A DNA stretch of 29,798 nt. Origin: Sphingomonadaceae bacterium (GTDB taxonomy: Bacteria > Pseudomonadota > Alphaproteobacteria > Sphingomonadales > Sphingomonadaceae). The notes under the pieces are model-generated. The model ran no database searches. It was not told where the DNA came from and saw only the letters and a list, made by a program, of their open reading frames with translations. The stretch lies in contig JAFAZM010000329.1 of the NCBI GenBank assembly GCA_019239785.1, forward strand, positions 1-29,798, given 5' to 3'. Below are positions 22,124 through 29,798 of this stretch, piece by piece. Made by a program: the position numbers and the translations under genes. Numbering within the stretch: the stretch's first letter is position 1; each line of letters starts with the position of its first letter.

Positions 22124-23074
22124 TCAAGCGGGTTCGGCCAGGCCTTCGCGGCGGCGTCGGACGGCGCGGACGAGGAGGAAGATCAGGCCCCCGAGCGCAG
22201 CCCAGGGCAGGGCGACGCCGACGATCAGGATGATCGCGCCGAGGCTGCTCATCGCGGCCGCACCGACCTGGCCGAAGGCCTCCGCGATGGGATTGGCCGA
22301 TTCGGGCGCCGGGCCGCGCGGCGCATAGTCGATCTCGACCGCGGACATCGCGACCCGGCCGCTTATGTCGGCGAGCGCCGCCCGCGCCGCCTCCAGTTCC
22401 TCCTGCGCGCCGTTGATCGCGCGCTCGGCCTCGACCGCCTGGGCGATGTTGCCGCTGCGGGTCTGGAGCAGGGCGGTGAGCCGCTGGATCAGTATTTCGC
22501 GGGTGCGGATCCGCGCCTCGCTGTCGATCATCTGCCGGGAAAGATCCTCGGCCGCGATCGAGCGGTCGGCGGTGTCGCCGCCGCCGCCGCTTGCGATTCC
22601 GACCAGGGCCTGGCCGAACCGTTCGGCGAGCGGGGCGGCGACCTGCAGCTTGAGATTCGCGCCGGGATCGTCCTCGCCCGCGCCGCCGCGCCGCATCGCG
22701 GTGACCCGGCAGAGCGCCGGGCCGAGCCGACGGCAGGCGGCGAGATGGGCCTCCTGCACGGCGGCGATCCGCTCGCGGTCCAGCCGGAAGCGATAGCCGT
22801 AGGTGTAGGCGATCCGCGGCAGGCTTACCGCAATCCCCGGCGGCGACGGCGGCGGCGGGGATGCCATCTGTTCCGGCGCCTCATAGGCGACGGCCGGCAG
22901 CCGCACCGGCTCCTGCGAGATTTCCTGCTGCTGGACGTCGAAGGTTCGCATGTCCGACGCCGGAGTGTGCATCATGAGCGCCGGCATCCGGCTCCAATGG
23001 AAGAGCGCGCCGGCGATCGTGGCGAGCAGCAGGCAGAGGCTTGCGGCGATCAGGCGCGGGCGGGTCATGGTCAT
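22124..23074 (-). CDS. DUF4349 membrane protein (copy 1)
   Basis: This 316-residue protein is a paralogue of the gene downstream. It has an N-terminal membrane helix or uncleaved signal (about 6-26, no lipobox Cys), a proline-rich linker (about 60-82), a DUF4349 domain with FRLDRERIAAVQEAHLAACRRLGPALCRVTAM, a coiled coil with several repeats (about 175-240), and a C-terminal helix (about 278-302) before an Arg-rich tail (VRRRREGLAEPA). The shared block (AVQE.H...C..LG...CR.T.M) shows common origin with copy 2. The start at 23074 has AGGGAG upstream. It is divergent from parC across a 102-base gap that holds an AT-rich palindrome over its predicted promoter. Function is unknown; sensing or stabilising the envelope is a guess. 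Confidence 0.83.
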   Translation of the reverse strand: MTMTRPRLIAASLCLLLATIAGALFHWSRMPALMMHTPASDMRTFDVQQQEISQEPVRLPAVAYEAPEQMASPPPPSPPGIAVSLPRIAYTYGYRFRLDRERIAAVQEAHLAACRRLGPALCRVTAMRRGGAGEDDPGANLKLQVAAPLAERFGQALVGIASGGGGDTADRSIAAEDLSRQMIDSEARIRTREILIQRLTALLQTRSGNIAQAVEAERAINGAQEELEAARAALADISGRVAMSAVEIDYAPRGPAPESANPIAEAFGQVGAAAMSSLGAIILIVGVALPWAALGGLIFLLVRAVRRRREGLAEPA

Positions 23075-23105
23075 GGCGCACTCCCTTGATTGCCTTTTGT
23101 CGATG

Positions 23106-23134
23106 ATGATATTTTATATCATAACCTCGCGCAA
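23106..23134 (-). promoter_or_regulatory. Predicted promoter with perfect 17-bp palindrome at the -10
   Basis: TTGCGC (23134-23129) and TATCAT (23111-23106) on the minus strand have a 17-base spacer, 32 bases before the DUF4349 copy 1 start. The palindrome ATGATAT-TTT-ATATCAT (23106-23122) covers the -10, and it is strikingly AT-rich for this genome. Such a layout fits a repressor site (PadR, TetR or GntR families use similar operators), but no such regulator gene is in the window. Confidence 0.6.
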
Positions 23135-23176
23135 TAGCCCCTCGCCTCCCGGAATCGCGCCTGCTAACGCACCCTC

Positions 23177-25408
23177 ATGAGTGACATTTTCGATGAGGTC
23201 GTCGATCATCCGTTCGACGAGGCTCTCTCCCAGCGTTACCTGGTCTACGCCCTTTCGACGATCACCGCCCGCTCGCTGCCCGACCTTCGCGACGGGCTGA
23301 AGCCGGTCCATCGCCGGCTGCTCTGGGCGATGCGGCTGCTGCGGCTCGATCCGGCCTCGGCCTACAAGAAATGCGCGCGCGTCGTCGGCGACGTGATCGG
23401 CAAATATCATCCGCACGGCGATCAGTCGGTCTACGACGCGATGGTCCGGCTCGCCCAGGATTTCTCGCTCCGCTATCCGCTCGTCGACGGCCAGGGCAAT
23501 TTCGGCAATGTCGACGGCGATAATGCCGCGGCGATGCGCTACACCGAGGCGCGGCTGACCGCGGCCGCGGGCGAACTGATGGCCGGGCTCGACGAAGGCA
23601 CGGTCGATTTCAAGCCGACCTATAATGGCGAGGAGGAGGAGCCGGAGGTCTTCCCCGGCCTGTTCCCGAACCTGCTCGCCAACGGCGCCTCCGGCATCGC
23701 GGTGGGCATGGCGACGTCGATTCCGCCGCACAATGTCGCCGAGCTCATCGACGCCGCCGTCCAGCTGATCGACGATCCCAATGCCGACGATGCGGCCCTG
23801 CTGGCGCATGTGAAGGGGCCGGACTTCCCGACCGGCGGCAAGGTCGTCGATTCCCCCGAGGCGATCGCGTCGGCTTATGGGACCGGCCGCGGCAGCTTCC
23901 GGGTCCGCGCCTCCTGGTCGGTCGAGAAGGGGCCGCAAGGCTCATGGACCGCGGTGGTCTCGGAAATCCCGTTCCAGGTACCCAAGGCCAAGCTCATCGA
24001 GCAGATCGCGCAGCTGATCGCCGACCGCAAGCTGCCGATCCTCGCCGACGTCCGCGACGAATCCGACGCCGCGATCCGGATCGTGATCGAGCCCCGGAGC
24101 CGCACCGTCGAGCCGGACCTGCTGATGGACAGCCTGTTCCGGCTGACCGATCTCGAGGTCCGGGTGCCCTTGAACCTCAACGTGCTCGACGCAGAGCGCA
24201 CGCCGCGGGTGATGGGCCTCAGGCAGGTGCTGCGCGAATGGCTCGCTTTCCAGATCGAGGTGCTGGTCAACCGCGCGAACCACCGCCTCGCGAAGATCGC
24301 CGACCGCATCGAGCTGCTCGACGGCTATCTGATCGCCTATCTGAACCTCGATGAGGTGATCCGCATCATCCGCAGCGAGGACGAGCCGAAGCCGGTGCTG
24401 GTCGCCGCCTTCGCGCTCACCGACCGCCAGGCCGAGGCGATCCTCAACATGCGCCTGCGCTCGCTGCGCAAGCTGGAGGAGATGCAGATCAGGGGCGAGC
24501 GCCAGGCGCTGGAGAAGGAGCAGGCGGAGCTCGAGAAACTGGTCGAATCCCCGGCCCGCCAGCGCACCCGGCTGAAGAAGGACCTTGCCGCCCTGCGCGA
24601 GCACTACGGCCCGGAGACCGCGCTCGGCCGCCGCCGCACCGTCGTCGAGGAGGCCGGCCCGGCCCGCGAGATTCCGCTCGAGGCGATGATCGAGCGCGAG
24701 CCGGTCACGATCATCCTCTCCCGGCGCGGCTGGATCCGGGCGATGAAGGGCCATGTCGAGCCGACCAATGCCGAGGCGCTGAAGTTCAAGGAAGGCGACG
24801 AGCTCGGCTTTCCTTTGCTCCACGCCCACACCACCGACAAATTGCTGCTCGCCGCCTCGGACGGCCGTTTCTACACGCTCGCCGCCGACAAGCTTCCCGG
24901 CGGCCGCGGCTTCGGCGAGCCGGTGAAACTGATGGTCGACATCGAAGGCGAGGGCAATGTCGTCGCTTTGCTGCGCGCCGGCGCGGCCGAGAAGCTGCTG
25001 CTCGCCTCGTCGGACGGCCGCGGCTTCGTCACCCCGGCCGCGGGCGCCGTCGCCGAGACCCGCAAGGGCAAGCAGGTCGTGAACCTCCGCAGCGGCGCGA
25101 AGCTGCGCGTGGTGCGGCCGATCGGCGCGGAGCAGGATTATGTCGCGGTGCTCGGCGAGAACCGCAAGCTCGCCGTCTATCCGCTCGCCGAGCTGCCGGA
25201 GATGGGCCGCGGCCAGGGCGTCCAGCTGCAGCGCTACCGCGACGGCGGCCTCGCCGACGCCACCACCTTCCGCTTCGCCGAGGGCCTCTCCTGGCCGATG
25301 GGCGGCGAGGGCGGGCGGACGCGGACCGAGACCGACCTCAACCCCTGGCGGACCGCCCGCGGCGCCGCCGGCCGCATGCCCCCGCGCGGCTTCCCCCAGG
25401 GATTCTAG
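23177..25408 (+). CDS. parC: DNA topoisomerase IV subunit A
   Basis: This 743-residue enzyme subunit cuts and rejoins DNA to separate linked daughter chromosomes, with ParE. The N-terminal breakage-rejoining domain carries RYLVYALSTITARSLPDLRDGLKPVHRR, then GKYHPHGDQSVYDAMV and AAMRYTEARL with catalytic Tyr122. The coiled-coil region (about 340-480), with NMRLRSLRKLEEM, follows, and a C-terminal beta-propeller-like part (about 495-720) has variable blades in place of the GyrA box, which is absent, as expected for ParC. In the quinolone-determining region the residue equivalent to E. coli Ser80 is Gln83, and Glu84 is Asp87. Length is typical. The gene is divergent from the DUF4349 pair and ends before a repeat. 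Confidence 0.95.
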   Translation: MSDIFDEVVDHPFDEALSQRYLVYALSTITARSLPDLRDGLKPVHRRLLWAMRLLRLDPASAYKKCARVVGDVIGKYHPHGDQSVYDAMVRLAQDFSLRYPLVDGQGNFGNVDGDNAAAMRYTEARLTAAAGELMAGLDEGTVDFKPTYNGEEEEPEVFPGLFPNLLANGASGIAVGMATSIPPHNVAELIDAAVQLIDDPNADDAALLAHVKGPDFPTGGKVVDSPEAIASAYGTGRGSFRVRASWSVEKGPQGSWTAVVSEIPFQVPKAKLIEQIAQLIADRKLPILADVRDESDAAIRIVIEPRSRTVEPDLLMDSLFRLTDLEVRVPLNLNVLDAERTPRVMGLRQVLREWLAFQIEVLVNRANHRLAKIADRIELLDGYLIAYLNLDEVIRIIRSEDEPKPVLVAAFALTDRQAEAILNMRLRSLRKLEEMQIRGERQALEKEQAELEKLVESPARQRTRLKKDLAALREHYGPETALGRRRTVVEEAGPAREIPLEAMIEREPVTIILSRRGWIRAMKGHVEPTNAEALKFKEGDELGFPLLHAHTTDKLLLAASDGRFYTLAADKLPGGRGFGEPVKLMVDIEGEGNVVALLRAGAAEKLLLASSDGRGFVTPAAGAVAETRKGKQVVNLRSGAKLRVVRPIGAEQDYVAVLGENRKLAVYPLAELPEMGRGQGVQLQRYRDGGLADATTFRFAEGLSWPMGGEGGRTRTETDLNPWRTARGAAGRMPPRGFPQGF

Positions 25409-25429
25409 AGAAGCCTGCGCTAATCCTAC

Positions 25430-25566
25430 CGCTCATCCTGAGTAGGGACTGAGCTTGGCGAAGCATGTCCTGAGCGCCTGCCTTGCAGGCAGTCGAAGGG
25501 GCCCGTATCGAAGGACGTCCTTCGATACGCCGTTTCGACAAGCTCAACGGCTACTCAGGATGAGCG
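25430..25566. repeat. Large palindromic interspersed repeat
   Basis: The outer arms CGCTCATCCTGAGTAG (25430-25445) and CTACTCAGGATGAGCG (25551-25566) are perfect reverse complements. Inside lies a perfect 24-base palindrome, GTATCGAAGGAC joined to GTCCTTCGATAC (25505-25528), and a smaller stem GCCTGC-CTT-GCAGGC near 25476-25490. It is the main content of the 261-base gap between parC and the GGDEF/EAL gene. It resembles repeats that I associate with sphingomonad genomes. No coding frame. Confidence 0.8.
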
Positions 25567-25669
25567 ACAAGGTGATTGCAGCTAAGCACCACCAGTTCTA
25601 GGCTTTTTGCGGCTAACCCGCGGATCATCCTCAACGGCCTGTTAACCCTGTTTCCCTATCGCCACTGTC

Positions 25670-27454
25670 ATGGCGGGATCCAAGGCGCGCGTGCGCGGCC
25701 AGCAGGAGACGATGGACACGCTCGTTGGCAGCGTGACGCCCGACGTCGCCCAGAATCTGCGCGGCCTCGTCGAGAGCGTCCGCCAGGGCTATCTCGATGC
25801 GCTGCCGATCGCCGCCGCGATCATCACCGTCGGTGCCGACCCCTATATCGAATGCGCCAACGAGCAATTCCGCTTCGTCGCCGAATATGACGAGCGGCTC
25901 GGCGAGCGCCGGATCAGCGAGATCCCACTGCTCCGCGCCGGTACGATCGGCACCCGCCTCGCCGCCTTCCTGAAGGGCGATGACCCCGCCTTCCAGTTCG
26001 ACACCGCCGACAACCGCACCATCGGCGGCCGCCATTTCACCGTCCGCTTCGCCCGCCTCTCCGTCCTTCCCGGCCAGCCCGCCCGCTGCATGGTCTCGCT
26101 GATCGACAAGACCGCGCAGATCGAGACCGAGAAGAGCCTGCGCACCGAGATGCTGCGCGACAGCCTGACCGGCCTGCCCAACCGCTTCGCCTTCAACGAG
26201 AAGGTCGATGCGGTGCTGCACGATCCCGGCTTCCGCGAAGGCAGCTATGCGGTGCTCGCGGTGGACATGACCCGGTTCAGCCGCGTCAACGAATGCATGG
26301 GCGCGATCGCGGGCGACGAACTGCTGATCACCTTCGCCCGCCGCCTCGTCTCGGCGCTGCGCCCGAGCGACGTGCTCGCCCGCACCTCGGGCGACGAGTT
26401 CGGCATCTTGATGCGGCTCGACCGCGGCCCCACCGACGCCTTCCGCGCCGCCGAGCGCATCAAGGCGGTGCTGACCCTTCCGTTCCGCCTTTCCGAGCTC
26501 GAGATCCGGGTCGATTGCGCGATCGGCTGCGCGATCCTGAACCAGGGCGTCACCAATGCCGACGAGGTCTTCCGCAACGCCCAGTTCGCGCTGAAGAATG
26601 CGAAGAGCGTCGGCACCACCCAGATCTACGAGCCGCTCCAGGCCGAGGCGGTGCGCCGCCGCTTCAGCATGGAGACCGAGTTGCGCGTCGCGATCGAAAG
26701 CGACCGGCTGACCCTCGCCTACCAGCCTTTGATCGAATTGAAGACCGGGCGCGTCGCCGGCTTCGAGGCGCTGGCGCGCTGGACCGACGACGACGGCCGG
26801 GTGATCCCGCCCGACCAGTTCATCCCGGTCGCCGAGGAATCGGGGCTGATCGTCCAGCTCGGCCGCTGGGCGCTGGAGACGGCGCTCCGCACGCTCGCCG
26901 ATTGGGACCGCGCCAGCGGCGGCCGGACCCGGGAGATCGGGATCAGCGTCAACATGTCGCCGATCCAAATCAGCCGCGACGACGTCGCCGCCGCGGTCTC
27001 GGCCGCGCTCGGCGCCAGCGGCATCTCCGGCGCGCGGCTCACCGTCGAGCTCACCGAAAGCGCGATCATCAAGGATCCGGACCGCGCCGCGACCGCGCTC
27101 AACGCGCTGAAGCGGCTCGACGCCCGCGTCGCGATGGACGATTTCGGCACCGGCTACACCTCCTTGGCCTCGATGCAGCTGCTGCCGATCGACGCGCTGA
27201 AGATCGACCGGCGCTTCGTTTCCGCGATGATGGACGACGGCGACTCGGCCGCGATCGTCCACGCCATCCTGTCGCTCGCCAAGGCGCTCGGCATGGAGAC
27301 GACCGCGGAGGGAATCGAGAATGCCGAGCTCGCGCTTGGCCTTGCCGAGCTCGGCTGCACCTACGGCCAGGGCTTCCATTATGCCGAGGCGCTGCCCGCC
27401 GCCGAGGCGCTCGCTTATTGGCGCGACCGGGATCAGGGGCGCCGCAGCGCCTGA
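25670..27454 (+). CDS. Cyclic-di-GMP enzyme with PAS-like, GGDEF and EAL domains
   Basis: This 594-residue cytoplasmic protein has a sensor-like N-terminus (about 30-155, with ALPIAAAIITVGADPYIECAN suggesting a PAS fold), a GGDEF domain (about 160-325) and an EAL domain (about 335-585). The GGDEF motif is SGDEF at 240-244, with first Gly replaced by Ser; other residues (AVDMTRFSRVNECMG) fit, so activity may be weakened rather than absent. The EAL domain keeps EAL at 366-368, DDFGTGYTSL near 490 and KIDRRF, so phosphodiesterase activity on cyclic-di-GMP is expected. ATG 25712, with AGGAG just before it, is a second possible start (580 residues). The C-terminal 22 bases overlap the convergent CCA-transferase gene. 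No membrane helix is visible. Confidence 0.94.
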   Translation: MAGSKARVRGQQETMDTLVGSVTPDVAQNLRGLVESVRQGYLDALPIAAAIITVGADPYIECANEQFRFVAEYDERLGERRISEIPLLRAGTIGTRLAAFLKGDDPAFQFDTADNRTIGGRHFTVRFARLSVLPGQPARCMVSLIDKTAQIETEKSLRTEMLRDSLTGLPNRFAFNEKVDAVLHDPGFREGSYAVLAVDMTRFSRVNECMGAIAGDELLITFARRLVSALRPSDVLARTSGDEFGILMRLDRGPTDAFRAAERIKAVLTLPFRLSELEIRVDCAIGCAILNQGVTNADEVFRNAQFALKNAKSVGTTQIYEPLQAEAVRRRFSMETELRVAIESDRLTLAYQPLIELKTGRVAGFEALARWTDDDGRVIPPDQFIPVAEESGLIVQLGRWALETALRTLADWDRASGGRTREIGISVNMSPIQISRDDVAAAVSAALGASGISGARLTVELTESAIIKDPDRAATALNALKRLDARVAMDDFGTGYTSLASMQLLPIDALKIDRRFVSAMMDDGDSAAIVHAILSLAKALGMETTAEGIENAELALGLAELGCTYGQGFHYAEALPAAEALAYWRDRDQGRRSA

Positions 27455-28638
27455 TCGACGTGGCGGCGGGCGAGGCCGCGTATCTCGGCCTTGTCCGTGC
27501 TGAACCCGGCGGCCGCCCAGTCCCGCTCGATCGCCTGCAGGGTCGCCGCCACGACAGGCCCCGCCTCCAGCCCCATCGCGATCAGGTCGCCGCCGCCGAT
27601 GCCGAGCCGCGGCCGTTGCCAGGCCTCCAGTGCCAGAAGGTCGATCCCGGTCGCGCCGGCGAGCAGGAAGCGGTCGACCGCCTCCGCATTGCCGATCCGG
27701 TAGGCGAGCGGCTCGGGCGCATCGAGCGCGGGGTCCGCGGCGGAGGCCAGCCTTCTCGCCTGGCGCTTCGACAGCCGCAGCCGCGCCGCCACCGCTTCGG
27801 CGACCTTCTGCTCGGGCGGAAGCAGGGCGGCGAGGCGCCGGATCGGATCGGGCGCGATTCCGCCCGCCGTCTCCGCCGCGATCAGCGCGGCGAGCCGGTC
27901 GGCCGAGACGATTTCCGGCAGGACCGGCCGGAAGATCCCTTGCGCGATCATCAGGGCGACGGTCGGGGCCGGATCGGGGAGGCCGAGCAGCTTCAGCAGC
28001 TCGTCGGCGATCCGCTCGCGCGACAGGGCCATCAGGTCGTTGGCGCGCGCCGCGCAGGCTTCGAGCGCCGCCGCGTCCGGGGCGCCGGCGCCGAAGCGGG
28101 CGTGGAAGCGGAAGAAGCGCAGGATGCGGAGATGATCCTCGGCGATCCGGCTCAAGGGCGCGCCGATGAAGCGCACCCGCCGCGCGGCGAGATCCTCCCG
28201 GCCGCCGAAATAATCGAAAATCTCCCCGCTCAGCGGGTCGGCGAGCAGGGCGTTGATCGTGAAGTCGCGCCGCGCCGCATCCTCGCGCCAGTCGCCGGTA
28301 TAGGCGATGGTGGCGCGGCGGCCGTCGGTGGCGACGTCGCGGCGCAGGGTTGTGACCTCGACCGGCGCGCCGGCGACGACCGCGGTCACCGTGCCGTGCG
28401 CGATTCCGGTAGGCACCGCCTTGATCCGCGCCTTGCCGAGCCGGGCGAGCACCTCCTCGGGCGTCAGCCGCGTGGCGAGATCGACGTCGGCCACCGGTAG
28501 GCCGAGCAACGTGTCGCGCACGCAGCCGCCGACATAGCGGGTCTCGCCCGCGTCGGCGCCGAGCACGGCGAGCAGCCGGCTCATGCCGCTGCGCGTCCGC
28601 CACGGCGCATCGGGCAGGCGCAGCTCCGACGCCGTCAT
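27433..28638 (-). CDS. cca: CCA tRNA nucleotidyltransferase
   Basis: This 401-residue cytoplasmic enzyme of class II type adds or repairs the CCA end of tRNAs. It has the nucleotidyltransferase motif YVGGCVRDTLLG (about 35-46) and the catalytic DVDLAT (51-56, Asp51 and Asp53), then GTVTAVVAGAPVEVTTLR, RRDFTINALLADP (about 125) and RFIGAPLSRIAEDHLRILRFFRFHARFG. The C-terminal helical RNA-binding part is present. No HD phosphohydrolase domain is visible, as in other alphaproteobacterial versions. I start at ATG 28638, which overlaps the Nudix stop by four bases (ATGA); the open frame upstream is shadow. It is the third gene of a coupled operon with DUF1285 and Nudix. It ends inside the 3' tail of the GGDEF/EAL gene. 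Confidence 0.95.
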   Translation of the reverse strand: MTASELRLPDAPWRTRSGMSRLLAVLGADAGETRYVGGCVRDTLLGLPVADVDLATRLTPEEVLARLGKARIKAVPTGIAHGTVTAVVAGAPVEVTTLRRDVATDGRRATIAYTGDWREDAARRDFTINALLADPLSGEIFDYFGGREDLAARRVRFIGAPLSRIAEDHLRILRFFRFHARFGAGAPDAAALEACAARANDLMALSRERIADELLKLLGLPDPAPTVALMIAQGIFRPVLPEIVSADRLAALIAAETAGGIAPDPIRRLAALLPPEQKVAEAVAARLRLSKRQARRLASAADPALDAPEPLAYRIGNAEAVDRFLLAGATGIDLLALEAWQRPRLGIGGGDLIAMGLEAGPVVAATLQAIERDWAAAGFSTDKAEIRGLARRHVDQALRRP

Positions 28639-29228
28639 GGCAGCACCAGCCTGCGGCCGAGATTCACGATCATCGCCGCGGTCGCGCCCCAGATCCGCCG
28701 GCCCTGATACTCGATCTCGTAATAATGGCGCTCCTGCCCGCGCCACTGCACGACGCGCTCCTGCTGATGCGCCGGATCGAGCAGATAGCGAAGCGGCGCC
28801 TCGAACATCGCCGCGACCTCGCCCGGATGCGGCCGGAGCGGCAGGTCCGGCGGGACGATGCCGACCACCGGCGTCACCTCGAAGCCGGTGACGGTGCGGT
28901 AAAGATCCGCGATTCCGATCACCTCGACTTGGTCCGGTGGCAGGCCGATCTCCTCCTCGGCCTCGCGCAGCGCGGCGGCGACCGGGCCGTCGTCGCCGGG
29001 ATCGATCCGGCCGCCGGGGAAGCTGATCTGGCCGGGATGCTTGCGCATCGTCTCGGGGCGCAGGGTCAGGATCACCGTCGGCTCGGGCCGGTCGACGATC
29101 GGCACCAGCACCGCGGCGGGGGTGATGCCGCCGCCCGCTTCCTCGTCGAGCACGTCGCCGGCGAGCAGCTCCGGGCTCGCCCGATGGCCGCGCTCGAGCG
29201 CGTCGCGCAGGCAGGCGGCGAGGCTCAT
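28635..29228 (-). CDS. Nudix hydrolase, CoA pyrophosphatase-like
   Basis: This 197-residue cytoplasmic hydrolase cleaves nucleoside diphosphates linked to another group, with CoA or its derivatives as the likely substrate. The N-terminal part contains ILTLRPETMRKHPGQISFPGGRIDPGDDG, the UPF0035 signature of NudL-type CoA hydrolases, and the Nudix box continues to ALREAEEEIGL (ending about residue 96) with the metal-binding Glu residues in REAEEE. I start at ATG 29228, which overlaps the upstream stop by four bases; an in-frame ATG at 29267 lies inside the previous gene and is unlikely. Neighbours are DUF1285 and CCA-transferase, all coupled. The substrate is inferred from the motif. Confidence 0.93.
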   Translation of the reverse strand: MSLAACLRDALERGHRASPELLAGDVLDEEAGGGITPAAVLVPIVDRPEPTVILTLRPETMRKHPGQISFPGGRIDPGDDGPVAAALREAEEEIGLPPDQVEVIGIADLYRTVTGFEVTPVVGIVPPDLPLRPHPGEVAAMFEAPLRYLLDPAHQQERVVQWRGQERHYYEIEYQGRRIWGATAAMIVNLGRRLVLP

Positions 29229-29767
29229 GCGCCGGGCTCGAGCGGGAAGAAGGCGCTGTCGCTCCACAGGCCGGCCGGCTCGGACCCTTCCGCGAGCGCA
29301 AGCTCGGCCAGCTCGTAATAGACCGGCCGCGCGACCAAAGCGTCGAGGCCTGCGCGGACGGTGAGATAGGGGTGCGGACCGGCCTCGAAGTGCAGGGGAT
29401 GCTCGGGCCCGGCGATCACCAGGTCGCCGGTGTTGAGCCGGAAGGCGAGCCGTCGCGCCGCGCCCTCGCCCTCGCTCCGCAGCTCGACCGCGACGAAGGG
29501 CGCGTCCTCCACCTCGATGTCCAGCTTTTCGACCGGCGTCACCAGCACGAAGCCGCCGTCCGGCTCGCGCCGCAAGATCGTCGAGAAGAGCCGCACCATC
29601 TCGGGTCGGCCGATCGGGCTGCCCTCATGATACCAGGTGCCGTCGCGCGCGATCCGCATCGCGCTGTGGCCGCAATGGGTCGGATGCCATTTCTCGACCG
29701 GCGGCAGCTTCGCGGCTTCGGCCAGCCGGGCGATGTCGGCAAGGCTGAGGGCGCTGAGATCGTCCAT
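29225..29767 (-). CDS. DUF1285 family protein
   Basis: This is a 180-residue soluble protein of the DUF1285 family, which has known folds but no firmly established activity. Recognisable blocks are VEKWHPTHCGHSAMRIARDGTWYHEGSPI, then IGRPEMVRLFSTILRREPDG and VLVTPVEKLDIEVEDAPFVA, and VYYELAELAL near the end. The ATG at 29767 is chosen because the sequence from there (MDDLSALSL) resembles the start of the family; a TTG further out at 29797 lies at the window edge. Its stop overlaps the Nudix start by four bases. In alphaproteobacteria DUF1285 often leads this Nudix/CCA operon, so it is a core gene of unknown role. Family call from motif memory. Confidence 0.88.
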   Translation of the reverse strand: MDDLSALSLADIARLAEAAKLPPVEKWHPTHCGHSAMRIARDGTWYHEGSPIGRPEMVRLFSTILRREPDGGFVLVTPVEKLDIEVEDAPFVAVELRSEGEGAARRLAFRLNTGDLVIAGPEHPLHFEAGPHPYLTVRAGLDALVARPVYYELAELALAEGSEPAGLWSDSAFFPLEPGA

Positions 29768-29798
29768 GGCGGCGCTGTAACCAATCCTCCCCTGCAAG

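Noticed and set aside
25631..28603. A 990-codon minus-strand frame across the GGDEF/EAL gene and part of cca
   Set aside because: It crosses two real genes with conserved catalytic motifs; a shadow from codon bias.
1..29798. CRISPR arrays, tRNA or rRNA genes, insertion sequences, integrase or transposase genes
   Set aside because: Looked for regular spaced repeats, cloverleaf-like stretches and DDE/tyrosine-recombinase motifs; none seen.

Overview
The window looks like chromosomal DNA from a high-GC alphaproteobacterium, most likely a sphingomonad (order Sphingomonadales). This is inferred from the strong GC bias at third codon positions and from the gene set: class I (archaeal-type) lysyl-tRNA synthetase, a GlnE-Bcp pair, a DUF455 protein beside an M23 peptidase, a GcvA-type LysR regulator, and a DUF1285/Nudix/CCA-transferase operon. 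No 16S rRNA, tRNA, CRISPR array, insertion sequence or prophage was seen, so the assignment is from protein style only.

Layout. 1-0.73 kb: 3' end of lysK, followed by a nested palindromic repeat. 0.9-3.2 kb (minus strand): a Cpx-like envelope-stress locus made of a CpxP/Spy-like periplasmic protein, an OmpR-type response regulator and a sensor kinase whose frame is broken. An exact match to the enterobacterial CpxR box lies upstream. 3.4-4.5 kb (minus): an overlapping pair, a DUF5655 protein and a four-helix membrane protein of unknown role. 4.6-7.6 kb (minus): two exported enzymes, an S41 peptidase and a DUF885 metallohydrolase. 7.7-7.9 kb: a small protein with a NepR-like residue pattern and a possible general-stress (EcfG-type) promoter. 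8.0-13.8 kb (plus): glnE, bcp, a proline-rich anchored protein, a DUF455 ferritin-like protein and an M23 endopeptidase, closed by a clear terminator. 13.9-16.4 kb: a small unknown protein, a CDF metal exporter and a HEAT-like protein. 16.4-19.4 kb (minus): purC, kynU and an exported alpha/beta hydrolase overlapping kynU. 19.6-21.0 kb: a GcvA-like LysR gene divergent from two very small genes, with a perfect palindrome between them. 21.2-23.1 kb (minus): tandem DUF4349 paralogues, each with its own predicted promoter and inverted repeat. 23.2-25.4 kb: parC. 25.7-27.5 kb: a GGDEF/EAL protein. 27.4-29.8 kb (minus): DUF1285, CoA-pyrophosphatase-like Nudix and CCA-adding enzyme, coupled by 4-bp overlaps.

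How the genes work together. Most of the window is core housekeeping: tRNA charging and maturation, nitrogen control, peroxide defence, purine synthesis and chromosome decatenation. The regulatory material is more distinctive: a probably autoregulated envelope two-component locus, a LysR/micro-protein locus, and a tandem DUF4349 locus with palindromes over its promoters. Five palindromic intergenic repeats, of about four types, occupy most of the larger gaps. No stretch above 300 bases is empty. I found no clear-cut novel defence or mobile system. The best candidates for undescribed biology are the LysR/micro-protein locus, the NepR-like small protein and the tandem DUF4349 locus.
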